Assembly: GCA_044507605.1 (NCBI GenBank)
Contig: JBIQJI010000022.1
Span: 9,418 to 73,417, forward strand
DNA length: 64,000 bases
Direction: 5' to 3'
Source: Thermopolyspora sp044507605
GTDB lineage: Bacteria > Actinomycetota > Actinomycetes > Streptosporangiales > Streptosporangiaceae
Below are positions 25,440 through 37,880 of the stretch, piece after piece. Under the pieces are notes generated by a model, which saw nothing but the letters and a program-made list of their open reading frames with translations, had not been told where the DNA came from and did no database searches. Positions within the stretch are counted from its first letter, which is position 1. The number at the start of each line of letters is the position of its first letter. Made by a program: the position numbers and the translations under genes.

Positions 25440-26596
25440 CCCGTTCCGTGATTCTTGTTGAACTCGTCGCGCAGCTTGTAGAACTCCGCTTCCGAATCGG
25501 TGAACTTGGTGATGCCCTTCTTCGGGTCGACCGTCACGAAATACAGCCACGAGCCCTTCGCGGGGTGCAGGGCGGCCTGGATCGCGTGGTCGCCCGGGTT
25601 GCCGATCGGGCCCGGCGGCAGCCCGTCGTGCATGTAGGTGTTGTAGGGCGAGGTGCTCTTCAGGTCGGCGTTGGTGGCGGCGATGCCGAACTTGTTGAGG
25701 CCGTACATGGTGGTGCTGTCCATGCGCAGCTTCATCGGCAGCTTGAGCCGGTTGTAGATGACCCTGGAGACCTTGGGCATGTCCTCCCTGCTGCCCGACT
25801 CGGCCTGCACGATGCTCGCGATCGTGATGATCTCGGCCGGCTTCATGCCGAGCCGCTTGGCGCCCTCGGTGAGCTCGGCCTCGTCGGCCGCCCTGCGGAA
25901 GCGGTCGACCATGGTGGTGAGGATGTCCTCGGCGCTCTTCTTCGGCGACACCTCGTACGTCGCCGGGAAGGCGTAGCCCTCCAGGCTGCGCGCGTAGGAC
26001 GGCAGCCCGATGGCCTTGCGGCGCTTGGCGGCCTTCTCGAACTCCTCGACGGGGCGGCCGGTGGCCGTCGACAGCCGCTCCAGGACCTGCGACAGCCGCA
26101 GCCCTTCGGGGATGGTGAGCCGGGTCAGCAGCCGGTTCTTGGGGTCGAGGGCGGCCACGGCGTACTCGGCGGCCATGTGCTTGCGCAGCTTGTACTCGCC
26201 GGGCTGGAGCGAGGCGCTCTTGCCGGCGGCCTCCGCGGCGTTGGTGAACGCCCGGACGCTCTTGACCACGCCGAGGTCGACGAGGGTCTGTGCCACGTCG
26301 GCGGTGATCTGCCCTTCCTTGATCTCGACCACGACCTCACCGCTGCCCTTGCCGGTGTAGTCGTCGGGCACGAGCAGATCGCGCACCCAGGAGTAACCGA
26401 AGTAGCCGCCCGCGCCCAGGACGGCCACCACGATGACCACGGCGAGCAGCGACGCGGCGTAGCCCTTGCGGCGCTGGCGCCGCTGCCGCCGCCGGCGCCG
26501 GCCCCTGGCGCTCCTGGCCCCGCCGCCCCGCCGTCTGGGCGGCCCGTCGTCCTCGGGACTGAGCAGGGCGTCCATGTCAAGGTCGTGGTCGTTCAT
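25436..26596 (-). CDS. mltG: Endolytic murein transglycosylase MltG
   Basis: MltG (YceG-like) cuts nascent peptidoglycan glycan strands and may release them from the membrane. The 386-residue protein has a basic cytoplasmic N-terminus (residues 1–45, many Arg), one membrane helix (about 46–68, SLLAVVIVVAVLGAGGYFGY), a LysM-like region and the YceG domain. That domain shows RLTIPEGLRLSQVLERL, LEGYAFPATYEV, ITIASIVQAESGSREDMPKV and PYNTYMHDGLPPGPIGNPG. ATG 26596 is chosen by protein features; its ribosome site is weak. It is downstream of alaS–ruvX and overlaps aroE. Confidence 0.95.
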   Translation of the reverse strand: MNDHDLDMDALLSPEDDGPPRRRGGGARSARGRRRRRQRRQRRKGYAASLLAVVIVVAVLGAGGYFGYSWVRDLLVPDDYTGKGSGEVVVEIKEGQITADVAQTLVDLGVVKSVRAFTNAAEAAGKSASLQPGEYKLRKHMAAEYAVAALDPKNRLLTRLTIPEGLRLSQVLERLSTATGRPVEEFEKAAKRRKAIGLPSYARSLEGYAFPATYEVSPKKSAEDILTTMVDRFRRAADEAELTEGAKRLGMKPAEIITIASIVQAESGSREDMPKVSRVIYNRLKLPMKLRMDSTTMYGLNKFGIAATNADLKSTSPYNTYMHDGLPPGPIGNPGDHAIQAALHPAKGSWLYFVTVDPKKGITKFTDSEAEFYKLRDEFNKNHGTG

Positions 26597-26717
26597 AGCT
26601 TCGCTGGCCAATCTCCCCACGTGACGGGTGCGGCGTCTCGCTCTGGCGCCGAACCGCGCGGGGTCGCGGTGCCGGGATGAACCGCCCGCGGAGGCGGGAC
26701 GTTGCTCCGTATGTGCG

Positions 26718-26840
26718 TCATAGCCCGCGCGAAGCCGGAAGGAGCGCCCACGGACATGAACCGGGCCCGCTGGACTTGTTGGTCTCTTCCCGAAATAGCA
26801 CGAACTCACTCTCAGTGTCGGTGAATTTCGTGATTCTATG
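26718..26840 (-). pseudogene. Relic copy of the mltG 3' end
   Basis: A reading frame here encodes RITKFTDTESEFVLFREETN followed by KSSGPG. The true MltG ends GITKFTDSEAEFYKLRDEFN then KNHGTG. The two share most residues over 26 positions, yet no other MltG sequence precedes the copy and the frame runs on past the homologous end before stopping. It lies between ruvX and mltG. I read it as the remnant of an old partial duplication. Confidence 0.65.
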
Positions 26841-26904
26841 CGCTGGAGGGGAGGTCACGAATCCGGTTCGCCACGCCAGCTCGTCACGGATCACCTTGGT
26901 GATC

Positions 26905-27372
26905 TTAGGGTAGCCGCCCGGGCGGCGGGACCGGTCTGCCCGGCGGCCGCCCCGATGCCCGCTCGGCGTCGAGCGCGGCCTGCAACAGCACGACGGCCGC
27001 GGCCTGGTCGACGATCGCGCGCTGGTCACGGGCCCGCACGCCGCCCGCCCGCAGGTCGCGCTGCGCGGTCACCGTGGTCAGCCGTTCGTCGAACAGCGTC
27101 ACGGGCACCGGCGCCAGGCGCGCGGCCAGCCTCGCGGCGAACTCGCGCGCCGCCTTGGCGGCGGGCCCCTCACGCCCGGACAGCGACGTGGGCAACCCCA
27201 CGATCACCTCCACGACGTCGTGCTCCGCCGCGATGCGGGCGATGCGCGCGAGGTCGCCCTTGCCCCTGCGCACCGTCTCGACCGGCGTGGCGAGCAGCCC
27301 CGAAGGGTCACTGCGCGCCACGCCGATGCGAACGGTGCCCACGTCGATGCCCAGCCGGGCGCCGGCCCGCAT
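26905..27372 (-). CDS. ruvX: Holliday-junction resolvase-like protein RuvX/YqgF
   Basis: The 155-residue protein has the RNase H-like fold signature RLGIDVGTVRIGVARSDPSG at its start, VVEVIVGLPTSLSGREGP in the middle, FDERLTTVTAQRDL, and the closing acidic RAIVDQAAAVVLLQAALD. Family members process the 5' end of pre-16S rRNA and were first described as Holliday-junction resolvases. ATG 27372 fits the family N-terminus. The gene follows alaS by 25 bases and is part of the alaS–ruvX–mltG–aroE run. Confidence 0.95.
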   Translation of the reverse strand: MRAGARLGIDVGTVRIGVARSDPSGLLATPVETVRRGKGDLARIARIAAEHDVVEVIVGLPTSLSGREGPAAKAAREFAARLAARLAPVPVTLFDERLTTVTAQRDLRAGGVRARDQRAIVDQAAAVVLLQAALDAERASGRPPGRPVPPPGRLP

Positions 27373-27397
27373 CACGGCCGCCACGGCCCCTGCGGGA

Positions 27398-30079
<2,682 letters not shown>

Positions 30080-30080
30080 T

Positions 30081-30503
30081 TCAGCGGCCATCCTTTTCGT
30101 CGTGTCGGTGGTGTTGACGTCGGTGATGTTGACGGTGCTCGCCGGGACCCGCCGGGAGGGCGGCGCGCGCACGGCGCGAAGCGCTCGCCACACGGGTCAC
30201 GGTGATGCCGGGCTCGTCCGGCCGGTGCGGGCCGGCCGGGGGCGGCGTCGGCCCGCCGCCGGGCCCGTGCCCCGGGTCCGGTCCTTCCAGACTGGTCAGA
30301 CCGTACTGTGCGCGCAACTCGGATTCCCTGACGGCGGCCTCGCGGCGCACCTGCGCGGCGAACTCGCGCAGCGAGACGGCCGTGCCGGCGGCCGAGGTCA
30401 GGGCGCGGCGGGCGACGTGCTCGGGGCTCAGCGTGCGCAGCCTGCGCATGGTCCACACCGCGGCGAGCGCCCCCAGGGAGAAGTAGAACAGCCGGCGGAT
30501 CAT
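30081..30503 (-). CDS. Small membrane-associated protein, DUF6167-like
   Basis: The 140-residue protein has one N-terminal hydrophobic segment (MIRRLFYFSLGALAAVWTMR), a helical middle (REFAAQVRREAAVRESEL) and a proline/histidine-rich tail with HRQHHRRQHHRH. Actinobacteria keep such a protein next to alaS. Its function is unknown. The start overlaps the DUF948 gene by four bases (ATGA), and its stop is 1 base from the alaS start, so all three genes are probably co-translated. Confidence 0.8.
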   Translation of the reverse strand: MIRRLFYFSLGALAAVWTMRRLRTLSPEHVARRALTSAAGTAVSLREFAAQVRREAAVRESELRAQYGLTSLEGPDPGHGPGGGPTPPPAGPHRPDEPGITVTRVASASRRARAALPAGPGEHRQHHRRQHHRHDEKDGR

Positions 30504-30853
30504 CGCCGCCGCCCGTCGACCGCTCGGCGCAGCCCGTAGCGCAGGGCCGACACCTTGATGACGGGGCCGGTCATCAGCCCGGAGGCGACCCTGCTCACCT
30601 TGGCGGCGTGGTCGGTCACTTCCTTGACGTTACCGGCGATGGCGTCGACGGTGACGAGCTGGCGGTTGGTCTCACCGACCGTGATGGTGACGTCGTCGAG
30701 CAGCGGCGGCACCTTGTCGCCCAGCTCGGCGACCATCTTGGTGGTCTCGTTGATCAGTCGCGCCAGCTTGACCAGCACCATGGCGAGAAAGCAGACCAGG
30801 ATCGCCCAGAACATGGCGACGATCAGGCCCGCGACCTGTCCCGCGGTGAGCAT
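30500..30853 (-). CDS. DUF948-domain membrane protein
   Basis: The 117-residue protein starts with a membrane helix (VAGLIVAMFWAILVCFLAMV) followed by a long amphipathic helix (about 30–95), as in DUF948 proteins. These are sometimes compared with methyl-accepting or stress-related coiled coils, but no function is assigned. GAGGGGA precedes the ATG. It is the first gene of the group leading into alaS. In Streptomyces rpsD often lies just upstream; here rarA does. Confidence 0.85.
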   Translation of the reverse strand: MLTAGQVAGLIVAMFWAILVCFLAMVLVKLARLINETTKMVAELGDKVPPLLDDVTITVGETNRQLVTVDAIAGNVKEVTDHAAKVSRVASGLMTGPVIKVSALRYGLRRAVDGRRR

Positions 30854-30935
30854 GTGCGGATCAGTCCCCTCATTGCCGTCCGCCCGGCCGTCCCTGAACG
30901 CGGGCGGAATGGGAAGACCCTACCGCGCCCCGCGC

Positions 30936-32243
30936 CTAGGGACCGCGCAGGAAATCGCGGATCTTGGCCCAGCGGTCGGCCACGGCGGCCTCGGCGCCGT
31001 GGCGGGTGGGCTCGTAGTAGCGCCGGTCGCGCACCTCCTCGGGGGCGTACCGCTGCCGCACGAGGCCGTGCTCGAAGTCGTGTGGGTAACGGTACTCCTC
31101 TCCGTGGCCGAGCGACGCGGCGCCCGGGTAGTGGGAGTCGCGCAGGTGGGCGGGCACCTGGCCGATCAGGCCGCGTCGCACGTCGGCCTGGGCCGCCCCG
31201 ATCGCCTTGACGACGGCGTTGGACTTGGGCGCGAGGGCGCAGTGGATCACGGCGTGGGCGAGGTTGATGGCGGCCTCGGGCAGGCCGACGAACTCGGCGG
31301 CCCGCGCGGCGGCGATGGCGGTCTGCAGGCAGGTGGGGTCGGCCATGCCGACGTCCTCGGAGGCGAAGATGACGATGCGGCGGGCGATGAACCTGGGGTC
31401 CTCCCCCGCCTCGACCATGCGCGCCAGGTAGTGCAGAGCGGCGTCGGCGTCGGAGCCGCGCATGCTCTTGATGAAGGCGCTGATCACGTCGTAGTGCTGG
31501 TCGCCCTGCCGGTCGTAACGCACCGCCGCCTTGTCGACGGCCTTCTCGACCACCTCGACGGTGATCTCGCCGGACAGCAGCGCCGCCGCCTCCAGGTAGG
31601 TCAGCGACCGCCTGGCGTCGCCGCCGGCCAGCCGCACCAGATGCTCGACGGCGTCGGGCGCGATCGTCACGCGACCGGCGAGCCCGCGCGGATCGGCGGC
31701 CGCACGCTCGATGACGGCCCGGATGTCGTCGTCGGACAGCGGCTCCAGCGTGAGCAGCAGCGAGCGCGACAGCAGCGGAGAGATGACCGAGAAGAAGGGG
31801 TTCTCGGTGGTGGCGCCGATGAACGTGACCCAGCGGTTCTCCACGGCGGGCAGCAGGGCGTCCTGCTGCGCCTTGTTGAACCGGTGCACCTCGTCGACGA
31901 ACAGCACGGTCTGCCGGCCGCTCATGCCGAGCTCGGCCCGGGCCTGCTCGATCGCCGCGCGGACCTCCTTGACGCCGGCCGACACGGCGGACACCTCGAC
32001 GAAGCGCCGCTTGGTGACGTTCGACACGACGTAGGCGAGCGTGGTCTTACCGGTGCCGGGCGGCCCCCACAGGAACAGCGACATGGGCGCCTCACTCTCG
32101 ACCAGCCGGCGCAGCGGGGTGCCGGGGCCGAGCAGGTGCCGCTGGCCGATCACCTCGTCGAGGGCGCGCGGCCGCATGCGCACGGCGAGCGGCTCCTGCC
32201 CCTTGTGCGCCTCCTCGGCGGCCGAGTCGAACAGGCTGTCCAC
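30936..32243 (-). CDS. rarA: Replication-associated recombination protein A (MgsA/RarA AAA+ ATPase)
   Basis: RarA is a clamp-loader-like ATPase that acts at stalled replication forks. The 435-residue protein has Walker A GPPGTGKTTLAYVV, Walker B TVLFVDEVHRFNK, sensor 1 FIGATTENPFFSV, an arginine-finger region SRSLLLTLEPL, and the C-terminal tetramerisation domain (around AFIKSMRGSDADAALHYLAR and DVGMADPTCLQTA). GTG 32243 is the start; the ribosome site is weak. It ends 82 bases before DUF948. Confidence 0.96.
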   Translation of the reverse strand: MDSLFDSAAEEAHKGQEPLAVRMRPRALDEVIGQRHLLGPGTPLRRLVESEAPMSLFLWGPPGTGKTTLAYVVSNVTKRRFVEVSAVSAGVKEVRAAIEQARAELGMSGRQTVLFVDEVHRFNKAQQDALLPAVENRWVTFIGATTENPFFSVISPLLSRSLLLTLEPLSDDDIRAVIERAAADPRGLAGRVTIAPDAVEHLVRLAGGDARRSLTYLEAAALLSGEITVEVVEKAVDKAAVRYDRQGDQHYDVISAFIKSMRGSDADAALHYLARMVEAGEDPRFIARRIVIFASEDVGMADPTCLQTAIAAARAAEFVGLPEAAINLAHAVIHCALAPKSNAVVKAIGAAQADVRRGLIGQVPAHLRDSHYPGAASLGHGEEYRYPHDFEHGLVRQRYAPEEVRDRRYYEPTRHGAEAAVADRWAKIRDFLRGP

Positions 32244-32264
32244 ACGCCGACACTACCGCCGCCG

Positions 32265-32783
32265 TCAGCTTCCCCAGGCCGCCGTCGCGCCCGAGTGCCC
32301 GGCGCGGATCACGAAGTAGAGCGCGGCGATGGCGAGCAGGACCGTGACCACCGACAGTGTCATGGTCACCGTGGTGCGGCCCGCGCTCGCGCCGGCCGAG
32401 TGCCTCGCCTCGGCGGGCGCGGCCGCCATGTCGCCGGCCCGCGCCGAGAAGTACACCAGCAGCGCCGCCACGACGCCGAGGCCGATCGTCAACACCAGCA
32501 GCGGCAGGGCGAAGGTCTCGTGCTCGAGGACGCGCTGCCCGGCGGGGTCCGCGGGCACCCCGTCGGGGAACAGCCGCTGCTCCAGCGCCGGGCCGCTCTG
32601 CCGGGCGGCGAGCACCGACAGCGGCGCGACCACCGAGAGCAGCACCACGGCCCAGGCCAGGCGGCGCCGCCAGCGGGGCAGCAGCACGTACGCCACCGCC
32701 GCGGCGGACAGCAGCGGGGTGAACACGACCGCGGCGTGGACGATCAGGGCGTGGGCGGGAAGGCCCAAGATCTCATCGAACAT
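32265..32783 (-). CDS. DUF2231-type four-helix membrane protein
   Basis: The 172-residue protein has four predicted membrane helices (about 10–32, 40–60, 93–113 and 135–160) and the starting motif LPAHALIVHAAVVFTPL, with histidines typical of DUF2231 proteins. Their role is unknown; redox or haem-related functions have been proposed for the family. GGGGAG lies 5 bases ahead of the ATG. It ends 21 bases before rarA, so the two may be co-transcribed. Confidence 0.82.
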   Translation of the reverse strand: MFDEILGLPAHALIVHAAVVFTPLLSAAAVAYVLLPRWRRRLAWAVVLLSVVAPLSVLAARQSGPALEQRLFPDGVPADPAGQRVLEHETFALPLLVLTIGLGVVAALLVYFSARAGDMAAAPAEARHSAGASAGRTTVTMTLSVVTVLLAIAALYFVIRAGHSGATAAWGS

Positions 32784-33148
32784 GGCTTCTCCCCTGGAGT
32801 CGGCGAGATGACGGGATCGTCACTCCTCATACGGATGAGGTCGGGGGCCAGGTTCTCAGTGGGATGTGAGAAAGATATAAGAGCGCCTTCCGGACCCCCA
32901 TTCGGGCGTTCACCTGGCCGCTCGTCCGCCGGACAAGGGGCCGTTTACGCCGACATGACGCACAGCGCCCCAAGATGGCCGATACATTTGGCCAGCGAAC
33001 GTTTCATTTGACCCGCGGTGCGGGCGAGCCGCGAGAGGGTGCCCGCCCGGGGCGAGACGGTGGCCCGGCATCGCACGAGGCAGGCCTCTGCGGCCCTGCC
33101 GGCGCGCCGGCCACCGCACGGATATCACGACAACAGGAGGACAGAGCG
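32784..33148. other. Divergent promoter region between DUF2231 and cyclophilin genes
   Basis: About 365 bases with an AT-richer part at 32860–33010. A 6-bp hairpin CCTCAT–ACGG–ATGAGG sits at 32825–32840. Two CATTTG segments occur near 32985–33010. No gene is supported, and no clear -10/-35 pair could be fixed by eye. Confidence 0.45.
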
Positions 33149-34054
33149 GTGACCGACAATGACCGCCGGGAGGAGCTCGCGCGGGAGCACGCCGAGCGGC
33201 AGCGGGCGCGCGCCGCACAGAGTGACAGGGTCAGGCGCAATCTCTTCCTGGGGGTCGGGGGCGCGGCCGTCGTCGTCGCGGGCGGCGTCGTCGCCGCGAT
33301 GACGCTGACCGGTGGCGCCGGTGACCCGGAGACCGCCGCTTCTCCCACGGCTTCTCCCACGGCCTCGGCGTCGAAGTCGGGCGACCTCACGGCCCTGCCC
33401 AGCCAGACGCCCAGAACGGGCCCGGTCACGTGTCAGTATCGTGACGACACCTCCGGCGCCCCGGCGAAGGACGTCGGCCGGCCCCCGGCGAAGGTGAGCA
33501 AGAAGGTCCTGAACGCCAAGACGATGACGATGAAGACCAACCTCGGCGACATCGTCATCTCCCTCGCGACCTCCCAGACCCCCTGCACCGTCAACTCCTT
33601 CGCGTTCCTCGCCAAGAAGCACTTCTTCGACAACACCGTCTGCCACCGCCTGGCCACCCTCGAGACCGCGGGGCTCGGGCTGCTGCAGTGCGGCGACCCG
33701 CAGGCCAAGGGCGACGGCAAGAACCCCACCGACGGCACCGGCGGCCCCGGCTACGTGTTCAACGACGAGTTCCTCGGCGGGCTCACCTACGGCCGCGGCG
33801 TGGTCTTCATGGCGCAGAGCCCCGAGGACGCCAACCAGAACGGCAGCCAGTTCGCGATCTCGTTCACCGACGACAACAACCAGCTGGCCCAGGGCGCGGC
33901 GTTCACCACGTTCGGCAAGGTCACGAAGGGCATGGACATCATCGACAAGGTGTCCAAGGGCGGTGTCATCGTCAACGAGGACGACATCACCGGCGACGGC
34001 GGATCCAGCGCCCCCAAGATCAAGGTCAAGGTCAAGACGATCATCGTGCGGTGA
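33149..34054 (+). CDS. Membrane-anchored cyclophilin-type peptidyl-prolyl isomerase (copy 1)
   Basis: The 301-residue protein has a charged N-terminus, one membrane helix (about 32–55, LFLGVGGAAVVVAGGVVAAM), a Ser/Thr/Pro linker, and a cyclophilin domain (about 128–300). The fold is marked by TMKTNLGDIVISLATSQTPC, VNSFAFLAKKHFFDNTVCHR, GSQFAISFTDDN and FGKVTKGMDIIDKV. It should act on the outer face of the membrane in folding exported proteins. GTG 33149 has AGGAGG 8 bases ahead. A close paralogue lies at 36983–37822. Two cysteines in the domain may be structural. Confidence 0.92.
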   Translation: MTDNDRREELAREHAERQRARAAQSDRVRRNLFLGVGGAAVVVAGGVVAAMTLTGGAGDPETAASPTASPTASASKSGDLTALPSQTPRTGPVTCQYRDDTSGAPAKDVGRPPAKVSKKVLNAKTMTMKTNLGDIVISLATSQTPCTVNSFAFLAKKHFFDNTVCHRLATLETAGLGLLQCGDPQAKGDGKNPTDGTGGPGYVFNDEFLGGLTYGRGVVFMAQSPEDANQNGSQFAISFTDDNNQLAQGAAFTTFGKVTKGMDIIDKVSKGGVIVNEDDITGDGGSSAPKIKVKVKTIIVR

Positions 34055-34093
34055 CCTTGCCCGCCGGGGCGCCGCGCCCCGGCGCCCCGGCGG

Positions 34094-34134
34094 ACCGGCC
34101 GGTGACGCCCCCGAGGGAGCGCTCACCGGCCGGT
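34094..34134. terminator. Bidirectional hairpin between the cyclophilin gene and aspS
   Basis: Perfect 12-bp arms ACCGGCCGGTGA (34094–34105) and TCACCGGCCGGT (34123–34134) flank a 17-base loop between convergent stops. No U-run. Confidence 0.75.
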
Positions 34135-34144
34135 TCTCATGTCG

Positions 34145-35893
<1,749 letters not shown>

Positions 35894-36117
35894 GTGGTCA
35901 GCTTCTCCTTCGTCGTCATGACGATCGTGGTGACGATCTCGGTGGATGGTGCGGCGGCCCGCCCGGTGGCCCGTTCGCGCCGCCGGTCGCGGCGCGCCGC
36001 CGCGAAAGATTCACGATCGGCGGAAAACATAGCGCGCGCCCGGGGGTCGATGCCCGCGCACGCGCCCGGCCGCCCGGCGGCCCGTTCGTGACTCACGGTG
36101 ATCACGACCGGCGGGCT

Positions 36118-36813
36118 CTACAGGCCCCTGCCCGGGCCGCTCGGCGGCGTCAGGCCCTGCAGGTAGGGGTTGGTGGCGCGCTCGACGCCGATGGACGTCT
36201 GCGGGCCGTGCCCGGGCAGCACCACGGTATCGTCGGGCAGCGGCAGGCACACCCTGGCCAGGCTGCGCAGGAGCGTCGGGTGGTCGCCGCCCGGCAGGTC
36301 GGAGCGGCCGATGGAGCCGGCGAACAGCAGGTCGCCGGTGAACAGCACGTCGGGCAGCTCCTCGGTCTTCGGGGTGCGGAACGTCACCGAGCCCCTGGTG
36401 TGGCCGGGGGCGTGGTCGACCGTCAGCTCCAGCCCGGCCAGCTTGAGCACCTCGCCGTCGCGCAGTTCGCGCACGTCGTCGGGCTCGGTGAACTCCAGCC
36501 CGCCGAACGCCTGCCGCCCGGGGCCGAGCCCGAGGCCCTTGGCGGGGTCGGACAGCAGCTCACGGTCGTCGGGGTGGATCCAGGCCGGGACGTCGCGGGC
36601 GCCGCACACGGGCGCCACCGACCAGATGTGATCGATGTGGCCGTGGGTCGCGAGCACCGCCACGGGCCGCAGCCGGTGCTCGCGCAGCACTTCGTCGAGG
36701 CCGGCCACGGCGTCCTGCCCCGGATCGATGATCACGCACTCCTCGCCCGCTGCGGGCGCGACGATGTAGCAGTTGGCCTGGAACGACCCTGCGGGAAACC
36801 CGGCGATCAGCAC
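36118..36813 (-). CDS. MBL-fold hydrolase (glyoxalase II / YcbL-like)
   Basis: The 231-residue protein has the classic zinc site THGHIDHIWSV (HxHxDH), then HAPGHTRGSVTF, FTGDLLFAGSIGRSDLPGGD and LPGHGPQT. It resembles YcbL/glyoxalase II enzymes that hydrolyse thioesters, as in Rv2581c of Mycobacterium. GTG 36813 is chosen because GAGGA lies 7 bases ahead; the longer frame to 36918 lacks a site and runs into the promoter region. It is divergent from the second cyclophilin gene, as in mycobacteria. Confidence 0.9.
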   Translation of the reverse strand: MLIAGFPAGSFQANCYIVAPAAGEECVIIDPGQDAVAGLDEVLREHRLRPVAVLATHGHIDHIWSVAPVCGARDVPAWIHPDDRELLSDPAKGLGLGPGRQAFGGLEFTEPDDVRELRDGEVLKLAGLELTVDHAPGHTRGSVTFRTPKTEELPDVLFTGDLLFAGSIGRSDLPGGDHPTLLRSLARVCLPLPDDTVVLPGHGPQTSIGVERATNPYLQGLTPPSGPGRGL

Positions 36814-36982
36814 GGCGCGGTCCTCGGTCCGGCGGGACGATGTGTTACGTCCCGTCAAGTAAAACGGATGGGAATGTAACCGAAGGGTACCGGTGCGCGT
36901 CGCCGGGCTGCGAATCATTACCTCCGGGCGGATACGATTTCGCCCACCTCATTAGTCATTACCGACACTCGGGAGGGGCACG

Positions 36983-37822
36983 GTGGCCACCGGCAAGGAT
37001 CGCCAGAGGCAGCTGGCGCGCGAGCACTACGAGCGGCAGATGGCACGCCGCGCGGAGCGGCAGGCGAGGGCGAGGCGCAGGGCGATCATCGGGTCGGCCG
37101 TAGGCACGGTCGTGGTGGTCGGCGGCGTCACATCGGCGGTGGTGCTGTTGCGCGGCGGGGACACCACCACCGCCTCGGCGTCCGCCTCCCCCACGGCGAG
37201 CGCGGTCGCCGAGCCCAAGCCGTACAACGAGGCGTCGGGCACCTGCGGCTACGCCGCCTCCGACAAGGGCCAGGTGAAGGACGTCGGGCTGCCCCCGGCC
37301 AAGGTGAGCCCGGGGCCGCGGGTGATGACCATGAAGACGAACCTCGGCACGATCAAGATCGATCTCGACGGCAAGAAGGCGCCCTGCACCGTCAACTCCT
37401 TCGCCTACCTCGCGGAAAAGGACTACTTCGACGGCACCAAGTGCCATCGCCTGGTGACCGAAGGGCTGCACGTGCTGCAGTGCGGCGACGCGCTGGCCAA
37501 GGCCGACGGCAAGACCACCACCGACGGCCAGGGCACCCCGGGCTACCGCTTCGTCGACGAGAACCTGGGCGGCATGCCGTACAAGCGGGGCGTGGTGGCG
37601 ATGGCCAACAGCGGGCCCGACACCAACGGCAGCCAGTTCTTCATCATCTATGGTGACGACACGAACAACCTGCAGCCCAACTACACACCGTTCGGCACCG
37701 TCACCAAGGGCATGGACATCGTCGACAAGGTCGCGAAGGCGGGCGTCCAGGGAGGCGGCACCGACGGTACGCCGAAGATGACCGTTGACCTTAAAGACGT
37801 GACAATCACCAGCAAGAGCTGA
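36983..37822 (+). CDS. Membrane-anchored cyclophilin-type peptidyl-prolyl isomerase (copy 2)
   Basis: The 279-residue protein has the same plan as copy 1: basic N-terminus, one membrane helix (about 36–57, IGSAVGTVVVVGGVTSAVVL), a Ser/Thr/Ala linker and a cyclophilin domain with MTMKTNLGTIKIDLDGKKAP, GGMPYKRGVVAMANSGPDTN and GSQFFIIYGD. The catalytic pocket looks more standard than in copy 1 (SQFFI). GTG 36983 follows GGGAGGGG. Its place beside rel and the MBL gene matches mycobacterial ppiB (Rv2582), so this is the likely orthologue. Confidence 0.92.
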   Translation: MATGKDRQRQLAREHYERQMARRAERQARARRRAIIGSAVGTVVVVGGVTSAVVLLRGGDTTTASASASPTASAVAEPKPYNEASGTCGYAASDKGQVKDVGLPPAKVSPGPRVMTMKTNLGTIKIDLDGKKAPCTVNSFAYLAEKDYFDGTKCHRLVTEGLHVLQCGDALAKADGKTTTDGQGTPGYRFVDENLGGMPYKRGVVAMANSGPDTNGSQFFIIYGDDTNNLQPNYTPFGTVTKGMDIVDKVAKAGVQGGGTDGTPKMTVDLKDVTITSKS

Positions 37823-37880
37823 CGTAATACAACCAGGGATGGTAATCCCGAAAGGTCTGATTCAAGTGCGGGAGGACACG

